IMG/VR virus record: IMGVR_UViG_3300031629_000066
Coordinates: 1 to 25,866 of that record
Origin: a virus
Length of the DNA stretch: 25,866 bases
Direction: 5' to 3' (one strand)
A program made the position numbers and the translations under genes. The notes under the pieces are model-generated. The model had not been told where the DNA came from, made no database searches, and saw only the letters and a list, made by a program, of their open reading frames with translations. How positions within the stretch are numbered: the first letter of the stretch is position 1; every line of letters begins with the position of its first letter. Of the stretch, positions 14,979 to 21,945 are shown piece after piece.

Positions 14979-15605
14979 TTAACAATCAGTGCTAGAAGCA
15001 AAACAGTTGCCAGAGGCCAACTTCTGTGCTTCCGATTCCATTTCATCATGGAGTTTTTCAGCACGACTCTTGATATCTTCACGGAGTTTTACTGGAAGTT
15101 CCTGAAAAGTTTTATTAGATTCTACATTCCGTTCAAATGCATCATAGTCCAATCGTGCCAATGATAGAAACTCCCTACGTTCAGGAATTTCAAAATGGTC
15201 AACAATCACAACACCTCGCAAAGTTTGAGATACAACAATCTTCAATGCGACTTCAGCATTCTGTTCTTCTGATGAATTATCAAAACTACCAGCAGTAGTA
15301 TGAGCTTGATAATCTTTAGTCAAAGAGGTCATATATACTTCAAACACTTTCGCAAGATCACCACGAGCTCTATCGTCTGCTACAGTCCGTTGTAGTGAAT
15401 AGTTCTTGATACCCGTAGCAGAACCAACACCATAGAACGCTTTACCACCACCGTCTGTAAATGCTCCACCACCCTTCAACACCCAATCAGGAGCAGAGTA
15501 AGATGCAAGTGCTTTAGGAGCAACTGGCATATCTGGAACAGTTGGAATACTTGAACAAGCAGTACCTAAAAGTAACACAGCAAAGATCATAATATAGGTT
15601 TTCAT
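14979..15605 (-). CDS. LPP20-family lipoprotein
   Basis: A 208-residue protein with a lipoprotein-like signal (MKTYIMIFAVLLLGTAC, Cys17; Gly at -3 is slightly off the usual lipobox). After a Pro/Ala linker comes SAPDWVLKGGGAF, AFYGVGSATG and a helix with ADDRARGDLAKVF, the LPP20 domain pattern. LPP20 proteins are outer-membrane lipoproteins of Gram-negative bacteria. The ATG overlaps the preceding stop (ATGA). Two Cys near the C-terminus (NCFASSTDC) may form a disulfide. Such a gene among replication genes of a phage is unexpected; a role in changing the envelope of the infected cell is inferred. Confidence 0.85.
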   Translation of the reverse strand: MKTYIMIFAVLLLGTACSSIPTVPDMPVAPKALASYSAPDWVLKGGGAFTDGGGKAFYGVGSATGIKNYSLQRTVADDRARGDLAKVFEVYMTSLTKDYQAHTTAGSFDNSSEEQNAEVALKIVVSQTLRGVVIVDHFEIPERREFLSLARLDYDAFERNVESNKTFQELPVKLREDIKSRAEKLHDEMESEAQKLASGNCFASSTDC

Positions 15606-15985
15606 CGTAAAGTCTCCATTTCATTAAACATTAATCGTTTGTTTTCTCTAAATATTTTGTTCATTTTAATTGTATAGTTTCTACTTCTCTGGATGATTAA
15701 CTGAATCTCTTCATCATATTCAATCTTCGATACTCTACCAGTATTATACCTTGAACATAATTCCTGATACTCAGCAACCATGTATTGTAGATTATTATTC
15801 CATCGAACACCCGATGAACTACCGAAAGATACTTCCGGGCCGATTCCCCATCCAATACCACCAGCTTTAAATCCAAAGGTAATACTTCCACTTTCATATT
15901 TCATTATATCACAATCCTGCTGTTCAGCAAATACAGGGCTGCAATATAATAAAAATATGAATAATATGTAGTATCGTTTCATCAT
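15602..15985 (-). CDS. Small exported protein of the LPP20 module
   Basis: A 127-residue protein with a signal peptide (about residues 1-20, YYILFIFLLYCSPVFA/EQ). The mature part has a Gly-rich, likely beta segment (SGSITFGFKAGGIGWGIGPEVSFGSSSG) followed by helices with QELCSRYNTGRVSKIEYDEEI and a basic C-terminus. Two Cys (in QDCDI and QELCS) could pair. It resembles bacterial envelope proteins I have seen next to LPP20 genes, but I cannot name the family. It starts inside the stop of the AAA+ gene (TAATG) and ends overlapping the LPP20 gene, so all three are cotranslated. Confidence 0.7.
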   Translation of the reverse strand: MMKRYYILFIFLLYCSPVFAEQQDCDIMKYESGSITFGFKAGGIGWGIGPEVSFGSSSGVRWNNNLQYMVAEYQELCSRYNTGRVSKIEYDEEIQLIIQRSRNYTIKMNKIFRENKRLMFNEMETLR

Positions 15986-17244
15986 TAGAAATTATCTTCT
16001 TCTGTGGTTTCTTCAGTAACAACAACATCATCTGAAGATTCCTCAAATGAAGCACCAGAATCTACTTTAGTATAGAGATCAGCAAAAGATTCCCTCGTTT
16101 CATCATCAAACCGTTCCAGACACAAAGTAATAGATTTCATCTTATTACCAAAGATTGAATAGGTTTTAGTGATATCAATCAACCGGCGAGTTGTAATGAT
16201 ATCATCAACAGCACCTTCTTTAAAGGAACGGCGGATAACATCTGCCCATTTAACTAATTTATCAACAAAGTCATCTTCACTAATCTCATATTTTGCAAAC
16301 TGCTTCTTGAGAATCTTTTCCTCAAAAGCAACTGAAGGATACTCTTGATAAAAAGTTGCTGAGAACCTATCAAGAAATGCTTCATTTAAAATATTGGTTC
16401 CCATAAAACGTCCATCAGAAGAACCTTTTCCTTTTGTATTAGCAGTTGCAACAATATTGAAACCATCAGCAGGATAGACAACTTCATTAATCTTTTTCAA
16501 ATAAATCGGTTGTCCTTCCATAATAGGTTGAAGGCACATGATTTTATGAGAAGCTAAATCAACTTCATCAATCAATGCAACAGCACCAGTTTTCATTGCG
16601 ACAACCAATGGGCCATCCTGCCAAACAGTTTCACCATTTACTAATCGAAAACCACCCAACAAATCATCTTCATCGGTTTCAACAGTAATATTAACCCTTA
16701 CCATATCACGTTTAAGCTTAGCACAAACTTCACGAATCATTGAAGTTTTTCCGTTACCAGACAATCCAGTTACGAAAAGAGGATAGAAAATTTTACTTTC
16801 TAATATAGTTTTAATATCCTTGAAATGTCCCCAAGCTACATATTGAGGGTCTTTTTTAGGAATAAGATTTACAATAGTATTAGTTGCAGTTTTAACCTTA
16901 AATTCCATAATAGCTTCTTGTTTTTCTTCACTAACAACATTTTCATTCAAGATTTCCCAATCCTTTTTAACCGTATTTTTAATCTCTTTTTTTACTGCTT
17001 CTTTAGAAGGTTTTTTAGATTCAACTGCGAAAGAATGATCCTCAGCAAATGCATATTTTCCTCTGCCGGTTCCTGTTCGGAGTGTAAGGACAACATTGTA
17101 ATAAACATTGTGCCATTCTTTAGGCGAAAAACTCAAACTATCAGAAACAGCAATTGCTTGTTTCGTGTTAAATTCACCATTACCATATTCTTTTAACATT
17201 GCTGTTTTAAAAATACTGTGATTCTCATTATATTGCTTTGACAT
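15985..17244 (-). CDS. cobS: CobS/MoxR-like AAA+ ATPase
   Basis: A 419-residue AAA+ protein. Residues 1-100 are a phage-specific N-domain with a Trp/Tyr-rich strand (EWHNVYYNVVLTLRTG). The ATPase core follows: Walker A TGLSGNGKTS (about 159-168), Walker B VALIDEVD (222-229), sensor I IVATANTKG and the arginine segment EAFLDRFS. CobS-like proteins are common in marine T4-like phages; real cobalt insertion is doubtful, since no other cobalamin gene is present. The partner VWA protein is the adjacent gene. A longer frame to 17316 lacks a ribosome site and covers the promoter; the ATG at 17244 has CGGAG eight bases upstream. The C-terminus is acidic. Confidence 0.92.
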   Translation of the reverse strand: MSKQYNENHSIFKTAMLKEYGNGEFNTKQAIAVSDSLSFSPKEWHNVYYNVVLTLRTGTGRGKYAFAEDHSFAVESKKPSKEAVKKEIKNTVKKDWEILNENVVSEEKQEAIMEFKVKTATNTIVNLIPKKDPQYVAWGHFKDIKTILESKIFYPLFVTGLSGNGKTSMIREVCAKLKRDMVRVNITVETDEDDLLGGFRLVNGETVWQDGPLVVAMKTGAVALIDEVDLASHKIMCLQPIMEGQPIYLKKINEVVYPADGFNIVATANTKGKGSSDGRFMGTNILNEAFLDRFSATFYQEYPSVAFEEKILKKQFAKYEISEDDFVDKLVKWADVIRRSFKEGAVDDIITTRRLIDITKTYSIFGNKMKSITLCLERFDDETRESFADLYTKVDSGASFEESSDDVVVTEETTEEDNF

Positions 17245-17286
17245 AATATAAACTCCGTTTAATGTTTGTTTCTCAATTGTTAAGTA

Positions 17287-17325
17287 TATTATCTCATATC
17301 TAGCTAGATAAGTCAAGGAAAAAGT
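17287..17325 (-). promoter_or_regulatory. Promoter of the CobS-like gene with a palindromic spacer (TTTTCCTTG family)
   Basis: Minus strand: TTTTTCCTTG into -35 TTGACT (17316-17311), 17-base spacer, TGA extension and -10 GATAAT (17293-17288). The spacer holds a perfect 14-base palindrome, TATCTAGCTAGATA (17297-17310), which could be an operator. From the -10 into the leader the sequence is the same as before the CobT-like gene for about 23 bases. Confidence 0.75.
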
Positions 17326-17417
17326 ACATAAAAGATGGCGTGTAAACCATTGATTCTAAAGGATTTAAAATTTAGTTTGTAACTCCTTTCTTTACAATAA
17401 CTTACAGAACTCGCTTA

Positions 17418-17494
17418 AAGACGATTTAAGGGAGTTTTAATGTAAATCCATACCCAAGTAAGGGTAGAACGACAATAACCCCTTAAATCGTCTT
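17418..17494 (-). repeat. Long inverted repeat with nested hairpin after the CobT-like gene
   Basis: Perfect 15-base arms AAGACGATTTAAGGG (17418-17432) and CCCTTAAATCGTCTT (17480-17494) flank 47 bases that contain a second hairpin, TACCC/GGGTA with a 6-base loop (17451-17466). The right arm overlaps the stop codon of the CobT-like gene. There is no run of U after the stem on the minus strand, so it is not a standard terminator; a transcript-end or RNA-stability element, or a small structured RNA, are possibilities. The rest of the gap to the next promoter shows nothing I can name. Confidence 0.6.
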
Positions 17495-19772
17495 ACATCT
17501 TGGCTGTTATCAGGTCAATGAACTTAGAAAGGATAACCCGACTATTCTTAAACTCAATATTCTTAGCACTGAACATTGAAGCCAATTTTCGATTAGTCAT
17601 ATTTTCATCCATTTCAACAGGTTTGACAAATTTAGGAGCATTTGAAATGACATAATACTCATCATATCCATCTTCCTTTTTGACAAAATATCCTGCCTTT
17701 CTTGCATCTTTCATCCATTTAGATGCGTCACCCGTTTGCAGCGATGGAGTTTTATAAAAATGATTCATCATTTGATACTTTTTACCAAAACTCATATCAA
17801 GGAAAAATCCAATCACATTACATCCAAGCCTATCTTTTACAATATCAAACAACACAGATGTAATATTATTTCGATAATGACCTTTCACCGAAATAGGATG
17901 ATTCTTCTTCGTTTTCCTATCTTGAATAACCATATTCTTTCCAGTATTATACAATCTTGTTGAATTTGGAAATCGTCCCTGAATATTATCAGGATTTTCA
18001 ATTGAATGTTTATGATAATCGTGATTTCCTTCACCGTCTGTAATCCAAACAGAATGAACTTCCTGAACATTATTCTTTTTCTGAAAATCTCGAATAACGT
18101 GCTCCGATAAAAGAACTGCTCCATTTAATGGAGTATATCCAAGACGGTCTTCTTCTGGAATTGGATAATGTTGATATCCACCTTTAAACGCATCAGTAAT
18201 AACACAAATCTTTAACATTGCAGCAGTCAAGTCACGAGCATTCATTCTACTTGAAAAATAATTTCTAAAAGTAACTCTTGGGTCACAAACTAAATCACCC
18301 TGTTTATAGATGAATGTTTGTGATTTTCTACCACGCGAAGAAGAAACATCAGTGAAACTATAAACCTCAAAAGGGATATTAACTTTCTTACAAAATAAAA
18401 CAAACTCAATAAGTTGTTTAACACAACCTTGTAAATGAGTTGACATTGAACCAGACCAATCAATGAACATAACCAACCCGTGATTCTTTCCTTCAGGAGT
18501 TTTCATATTTTTCTTAAATACATCATCATTGTATTTAGCAGAAAACATCTTGTTAGTATCAAGAACACCCGTTTTAGAAAAAGAAGTCCGTTTATAAATG
18601 TCAGCACACTTCTTACGTTCAAACTCCATTGCCATGTGATTAACATTTTTGACTGATTCCCTTTTGATTTTATCTAAAGTCTTTTTAGAATTTTCAAAAA
18701 TAGTTTTAGTCAATAAACCAAAATCATCAGCTGAATGATACCATCCTTGATAACGGTCAGATTTCTCTCTAGATTCGAGTTTCATATACTCATCAACAGC
18801 ATAGAATTTATCAATGTTTTTATAAACTTCTTTATAGTCAATTATATTGTCATAACTAATATTTTCAGGAATAGTAACATAATCATTTTCTGTATCAATA
18901 TCTGCTAATTCTTTTATATTATTTTCAAAACTCTCATAAGTTTTAGATTCTAAATCTTCATTGACTGATTCATCATTATTTTCTGGTGAACCACCAGAAG
19001 CACCATTTTGTATATCATCATTTTCTTCACCTTCACCTTCTTTTGATTCTTCATCATCCTCAGCAGCAGAAGAATCATTTTCGTCTTCATCGCCTTGACT
19101 ATCATCCATTTCTTCATCTTCTTCTGAATCTTCTGATTCGACATCTTCAGTTTCACGAATCATAGTGTATGAATCTTCAGGAAATATCGAATCGTCTTCA
19201 TCCTGCTCCTGTCGATTTTCTTTTATATACTCACAAAGGTCAATACAAACATTTTCAACTTCATCAAAACTTTTAAGGTTTTCAATTCTATCAATGAAAA
19301 CTTGCTCATCAGCAGAAAACTCAAACATACCAGAAATGGCACTTGGAACTTTAAAATGTAGATTGATTTTATCAAGGAAATTGATTCGTGAAACATCCAT
19401 AGTAGAAAGACCGAAAAAGTCATTCTCTATTAAATGATTGTATCCAGCGTAGAATTGTTTTACAAGGCCAGGATATCGTCTTTTCATCAAAGATTCAATC
19501 CGAGCATCTTCTACCATATTGACACAATGCTTAGAAGTCTTTTTAATGATGTTTTTTAGGGTTTCTTCATCGCTTGGAGTATATAGTGCGTGACCAACTT
19601 CATGGCCAACTAACAGGTCATAAAGGTGATTTGGCATATCTTTCCAAGTAGGCAAAGTAAGACATCGATTTTTAACATCAAACATGGCAGTTGGAACCTG
19701 TCGATGTTCAACATCAATATCTTCCATTGCTAGAAGTTTTGCAAGCTTTTCTTTTGACTTAATCTTAATCAT
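17493..19772 (-). CDS. CobT-like protein: HExxH metallopeptidase motif plus VWA domain
   Basis: A 759-residue protein. Residues 57-61 are HEVGH within LLVGHEVGHALYTP, a zinc-peptidase HExxH motif, followed by MVEDARIE (86-93), a likely third ligand region. Residues 189-255 are almost all Asp, Glu and Ser, as in the acidic linker of CobT. The VWA domain begins near 433, with the MIDAS sequence D438-x-S440-x-S442 in FIDWSGSMS, and continues to about 690. VWA/AAA+ pairs (CobT/CobS, NorD/NorQ, ViaA/RavA) act as chaperones or metal-insertion machines; the peptidase motif suggests that a protein substrate is cut. The start is the ATG at 19772 with CGGAG eight bases upstream, not the TTG at 19793. 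It has its own promoter and a leader copied before the CobS-like gene. Confidence 0.87.
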   Translation of the reverse strand: MIKIKSKEKLAKLLAMEDIDVEHRQVPTAMFDVKNRCLTLPTWKDMPNHLYDLLVGHEVGHALYTPSDEETLKNIIKKTSKHCVNMVEDARIESLMKRRYPGLVKQFYAGYNHLIENDFFGLSTMDVSRINFLDKINLHFKVPSAISGMFEFSADEQVFIDRIENLKSFDEVENVCIDLCEYIKENRQEQDEDDSIFPEDSYTMIRETEDVESEDSEEDEEMDDSQGDEDENDSSAAEDDEESKEGEGEENDDIQNGASGGSPENNDESVNEDLESKTYESFENNIKELADIDTENDYVTIPENISYDNIIDYKEVYKNIDKFYAVDEYMKLESREKSDRYQGWYHSADDFGLLTKTIFENSKKTLDKIKRESVKNVNHMAMEFERKKCADIYKRTSFSKTGVLDTNKMFSAKYNDDVFKKNMKTPEGKNHGLVMFIDWSGSMSTHLQGCVKQLIEFVLFCKKVNIPFEVYSFTDVSSSRGRKSQTFIYKQGDLVCDPRVTFRNYFSSRMNARDLTAAMLKICVITDAFKGGYQHYPIPEEDRLGYTPLNGAVLLSEHVIRDFQKKNNVQEVHSVWITDGEGNHDYHKHSIENPDNIQGRFPNSTRLYNTGKNMVIQDRKTKKNHPISVKGHYRNNITSVLFDIVKDRLGCNVIGFFLDMSFGKKYQMMNHFYKTPSLQTGDASKWMKDARKAGYFVKKEDGYDEYYVISNAPKFVKPVEMDENMTNRKLASMFSAKNIEFKNSRVILSKFIDLITAKM

Positions 19773-19797
19773 AATGTAATCTCCGTTTCTCAATTGT

Positions 19798-19842
19798 TAA
19801 GTATATTGTATCAGATATAACCGTAGGAGTCAAGGAAAAAGT
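19798..19842 (-). promoter_or_regulatory. Promoter of the CobT-like gene (TTTTCCTTG family)
   Basis: Minus strand: TTTTTCCTTG into -35 TTGACT (19833-19828), 17-base spacer, TGA extension and -10 TACAAT (19810-19805). A T-rich stretch with two TTTTCAC repeats lies further upstream and may act as an UP-like element. The leader after the -10 repeats that of the CobS-like gene. Confidence 0.75.
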
Positions 19843-19879
19843 GAAAAAAAGTGAAAATAAATAGGAGGGGACTAAGTCG

Positions 19880-19929
19880 TTGTAAACAAAGGGGTTATGA
19901 AGATTTCACTGTAACCCCTTTGTTTACAA
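19880..19929 (-). terminator. Perfect 18-bp inverted repeat, probable terminator
   Basis: Arms TTGTAAACAAAGGGGTTA (19880-19897) and TAACCCCTTTGTTTACAA (19912-19929) are perfect complements around a 14-base loop that can itself pair TGAA with TTCA. Read on either strand, a GGGGTTA/TAACCCC stem is followed by TTTGTTT, which fits a bidirectional intrinsic terminator whose U-rich tail can pair with the A-rich side. It starts four bases after the end of the 58-residue gene and lies before the CobT-like promoter, a sensible place to end the upstream transcript. A protein-binding site is the alternative. Confidence 0.65.
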
Positions 19930-19933
19930 GAGT

Positions 19934-20110
19934 TTATGGGTCTTTAGGGCCATAGGATGGTTTTCTGGATTTACTTCTCAATGGTTTATCGAATTTATCA
20001 GGTTCTTTATGCCAGACTGGTTTAAATCTAGTTATTTTGATATTGTCTTCCATATATACCTTTTCAACCCAATCATCGCCATCTTCATATATTACTTCAT
20101 TATAGTCCAT
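19934..20110 (-). CDS. Small unknown protein (58 residues)
   Basis: A short protein with an acidic N-terminal half (DYNEVIYEDGDDWVEKVYMED) and a basic, Pro-rich C-terminal half. The ATG at 20110 is preceded by AAAGGAG at five bases; a GTG two codons earlier would be too near that site. The good ribosome site, the gap of 18 bases from the oxygenase gene and the terminator-like repeat right after its stop support a real gene. Function not recognised. Confidence 0.5.
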   Translation of the reverse strand: MDYNEVIYEDGDDWVEKVYMEDNIKITRFKPVWHKEPDKFDKPLRSKSRKPSYGPKDP

Positions 20111-20128
20111 TTTCACTCCTTTAATGTA

Positions 20129-20740
20129 TTATTCAAGATAGTTCAACCATCCTGTTATGATATATTTTTTATGTTCTTGAGAAATTTGTCCTCTGTGAGT
20201 ATGAGTCCAATCAGAGGGCCAGATTAAAGTTAATCCTTTTTTTGCAGGGGCTGTCATTTTCTGATATAAAAATTCAGTGCCACCGGCGGGTACATCATTT
20301 AAATATGTCATAAAAACTAAACATCTTGTTTGTTGTGGTATTCCTAATCTTTCACAATGCCAAGATTTGAATCCTTCTCCAGGCTCATACTTCTGTAAAT
20401 TAACTGTTTCTGTTATACCATAAGAATACATATGTTGTGCCTGATGATATTTATATTCATAATTCTCAATGCACATATTTAAATACATCATATAATCACT
20501 TAATATTATCCCATCATTATCACTGAAGAAATTAATATTTGTGCTTTTCTTCATAAAATCATTTTCAATCAATCTGTCAGAATTATCACCAGAACCATAA
20601 ACTTCACCCGGCGTATGTCTATCAGGATTATCATCAAAATAATTTATTAAATCATTACAAACATATTCTGGTATATAAGAACCATGTATAAAAGATGAAT
20701 CAGGAAAATCATGTAATTTTAATTTTATTTGTTTTTTCAC
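20129..20740 (-). CDS. 2-oxoglutarate/Fe(II)-dependent oxygenase (prolyl-4-hydroxylase-like)
   Basis: A 203-residue double-stranded beta-helix oxygenase. Iron ligands are H128-x-E130 in KSWHCERLG (Glu in place of the usual Asp) and His182 in THTHRG; Lys191 or Lys192 just before YIITGW is the likely 2-oxoglutarate anchor. The central TYLNDVPAGGTEFLYQ is the typical P4H-type strand pair. Related enzymes are frequent in marine T4-like phages, with substrates mostly unknown (protein, DNA base or small molecule). The frame opens with GTG at 20740, seven bases after AAAGGA; no better ATG exists nearby. It follows the phosphate transporter gene. Confidence 0.88.
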   Translation of the reverse strand: MKKQIKLKLHDFPDSSFIHGSYIPEYVCNDLINYFDDNPDRHTPGEVYGSGDNSDRLIENDFMKKSTNINFFSDNDGIILSDYMMYLNMCIENYEYKYHQAQHMYSYGITETVNLQKYEPGEGFKSWHCERLGIPQQTRCLVFMTYLNDVPAGGTEFLYQKMTAPAKKGLTLIWPSDWTHTHRGQISQEHKKYIITGWLNYLE

Positions 20741-20758
20741 CCCGAATTCCTTTAATTG

Positions 20759-21727
20759 TTAATTTAAATAAGAAACACCATAAGCTAATGAAACACTCAC
20801 AGCCAATCCTAACATCAATCGTAAAAAGTCTGAATACAACATTGGGAAAATAGCTTTCTTATGTCTATTTGTATATGTTATCTTACCATATCCTAATTGC
20901 ATCCAGATACCCAATTCTCTTCCTGCCAACATTCCCATAAAAACGAATGTGGTTGACATTGGAATATTATTTAATTCTTTGAAAAAATACAACACGAAAC
21001 AATAAACAAGGTCTATCAATGTAGCAGAACGGACATACCTTGTATTAGTTTTTGATAGAACAATTTCCTGAATCCGTCCACCACGCTCCCAAAACATAAA
21101 TGCAAGTCCTACAAGCATTGATACAATAACAAGAAATTCATAAATACCATCTCCACCAGCTGGATGAAATCTTGGAAGGAAAACCATAATATTTGCCATA
21201 TCATGTTTTAACCATGTAGACCACAACCAACCAGTCGTAACCCACTGAGCAATTCTCCAATGTTTATTGTGACTATCAACACCCTTTACACCTTCATTGA
21301 GAATATACTTGCTAATGATATACCATACACAGAAAGCAAAAACAAATGATACAGCATAACCAAGAAAACTCTTTACCATCATTTTCTCCATCACAACCGT
21401 TGATGCAAAAACTGATAAAACTAGAAAGGTAGTTGATACAGGTATTTTTAATCTAGTTAATCCTATCAGAAATAATGGAGCACAAGCATGATACCATTGA
21501 ATATCTATTTCAGGAAATTTAGATAATCTCCCGAAAGCAGGGTCACCCATATTAAAACCATACATCATTGTTGCTAAGAAGATTGAACCCATAAATGCAA
21601 ACATCCAATACCATTTAACATCACTATTAGATGAAATGTAAGTTCCTAATGTTTGAATACTATCATTTGCTGTTACCGCATAAGCTGCAAACATAAAACC
21701 AAGTAATGCCCATAAAGATATATCCAT
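20759..21727 (-). CDS. PiT-type inorganic phosphate transporter (phage-borne, compact)
   Basis: A 322-residue integral membrane protein with about eight to ten apolar segments. The two inverted-repeat signatures of the PiT/Pho4 family are seen: TANDSIQTLGT (Asn21-Asp22) and KHDMANIMVFLP (Asp176-Asn179), each later followed by PVSTTF (96-101) and PMSTTF (256-261). PiT proteins import phosphate with H+ or Na+; bacterial ones are usually longer (about 400-500 residues) with a larger central loop. It would act in the host inner membrane to feed phosphate to phage DNA synthesis. The ATG has AAGGAG 14 bases upstream, rather far, inside the end of the FmdB-type gene, which may limit expression of this toxic-prone protein. 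Confidence 0.88.
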   Translation of the reverse strand: MDISLWALLGFMFAAYAVTANDSIQTLGTYISSNSDVKWYWMFAFMGSIFLATMMYGFNMGDPAFGRLSKFPEIDIQWYHACAPLFLIGLTRLKIPVSTTFLVLSVFASTVVMEKMMVKSFLGYAVSFVFAFCVWYIISKYILNEGVKGVDSHNKHWRIAQWVTTGWLWSTWLKHDMANIMVFLPRFHPAGGDGIYEFLVIVSMLVGLAFMFWERGGRIQEIVLSKTNTRYVRSATLIDLVYCFVLYFFKELNNIPMSTTFVFMGMLAGRELGIWMQLGYGKITYTNRHKKAIFPMLYSDFLRLMLGLAVSVSLAYGVSYLN

Positions 21728-21738
21728 TCTATCGTTTT

Positions 21739-21945
21739 CTACTCCTTCTCTGTTTTAGATTTTGTATTACCGTATCCATCCTTATACCATCCGCCACCCT
21801 TTAATTGAAATGATGATAAATCAAGTATACGCTCACACAACTCATTACATGAAGGACAAGTTAATTTAATATCCCTCTGTTTGATACTACGCATATTCTC
21901 ATAAAGCTCATCACATTTAACGCAATGATAACTGTATAGTGGCAT
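21739..21945 (-). CDS. FmdB-family zinc-ribbon protein
   Basis: A 68-residue protein starting MPLYSYHCVKC, with C8-x-x-C11 and C30-x-x-C33, the FmdB/CxxC_CXXC_SSSS zinc ribbon pattern. Members are small putative regulatory proteins found in many bacteria and phages. The C-terminus has GGGWYKDGYG and a charged tail. The ATG overlaps the gp46 stop by one base (TAATG). Role in the phage unknown. Confidence 0.85.
   Translation of the reverse strand: MPLYSYHCVKCDELYENMRSIKQRDIKLTCPSCNELCERILDLSSFQLKGGGWYKDGYGNTKSKTEKE

Noticed and set aside
17245-17316. Longer N-terminus for the CobS-like protein
   Set aside because: This frame lacks a ribosome site and crosses the -10/-35 region of a promoter; the ATG at 17244 has a good site.
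18950-19156. Lys/Met-rich minus-strand frame within the acidic linker region
   Set aside because: It is a frame-shifted reading of the Asp/Glu-rich repeat codons of the CobT-like gene, not a separate gene.
15985-19772. True cobaltochelatase (cobalamin synthesis)
   Set aside because: No CobN or other cobalamin genes are in the window, and the CobT-like protein has an extra HExxH motif; the names are kept only for family likeness.
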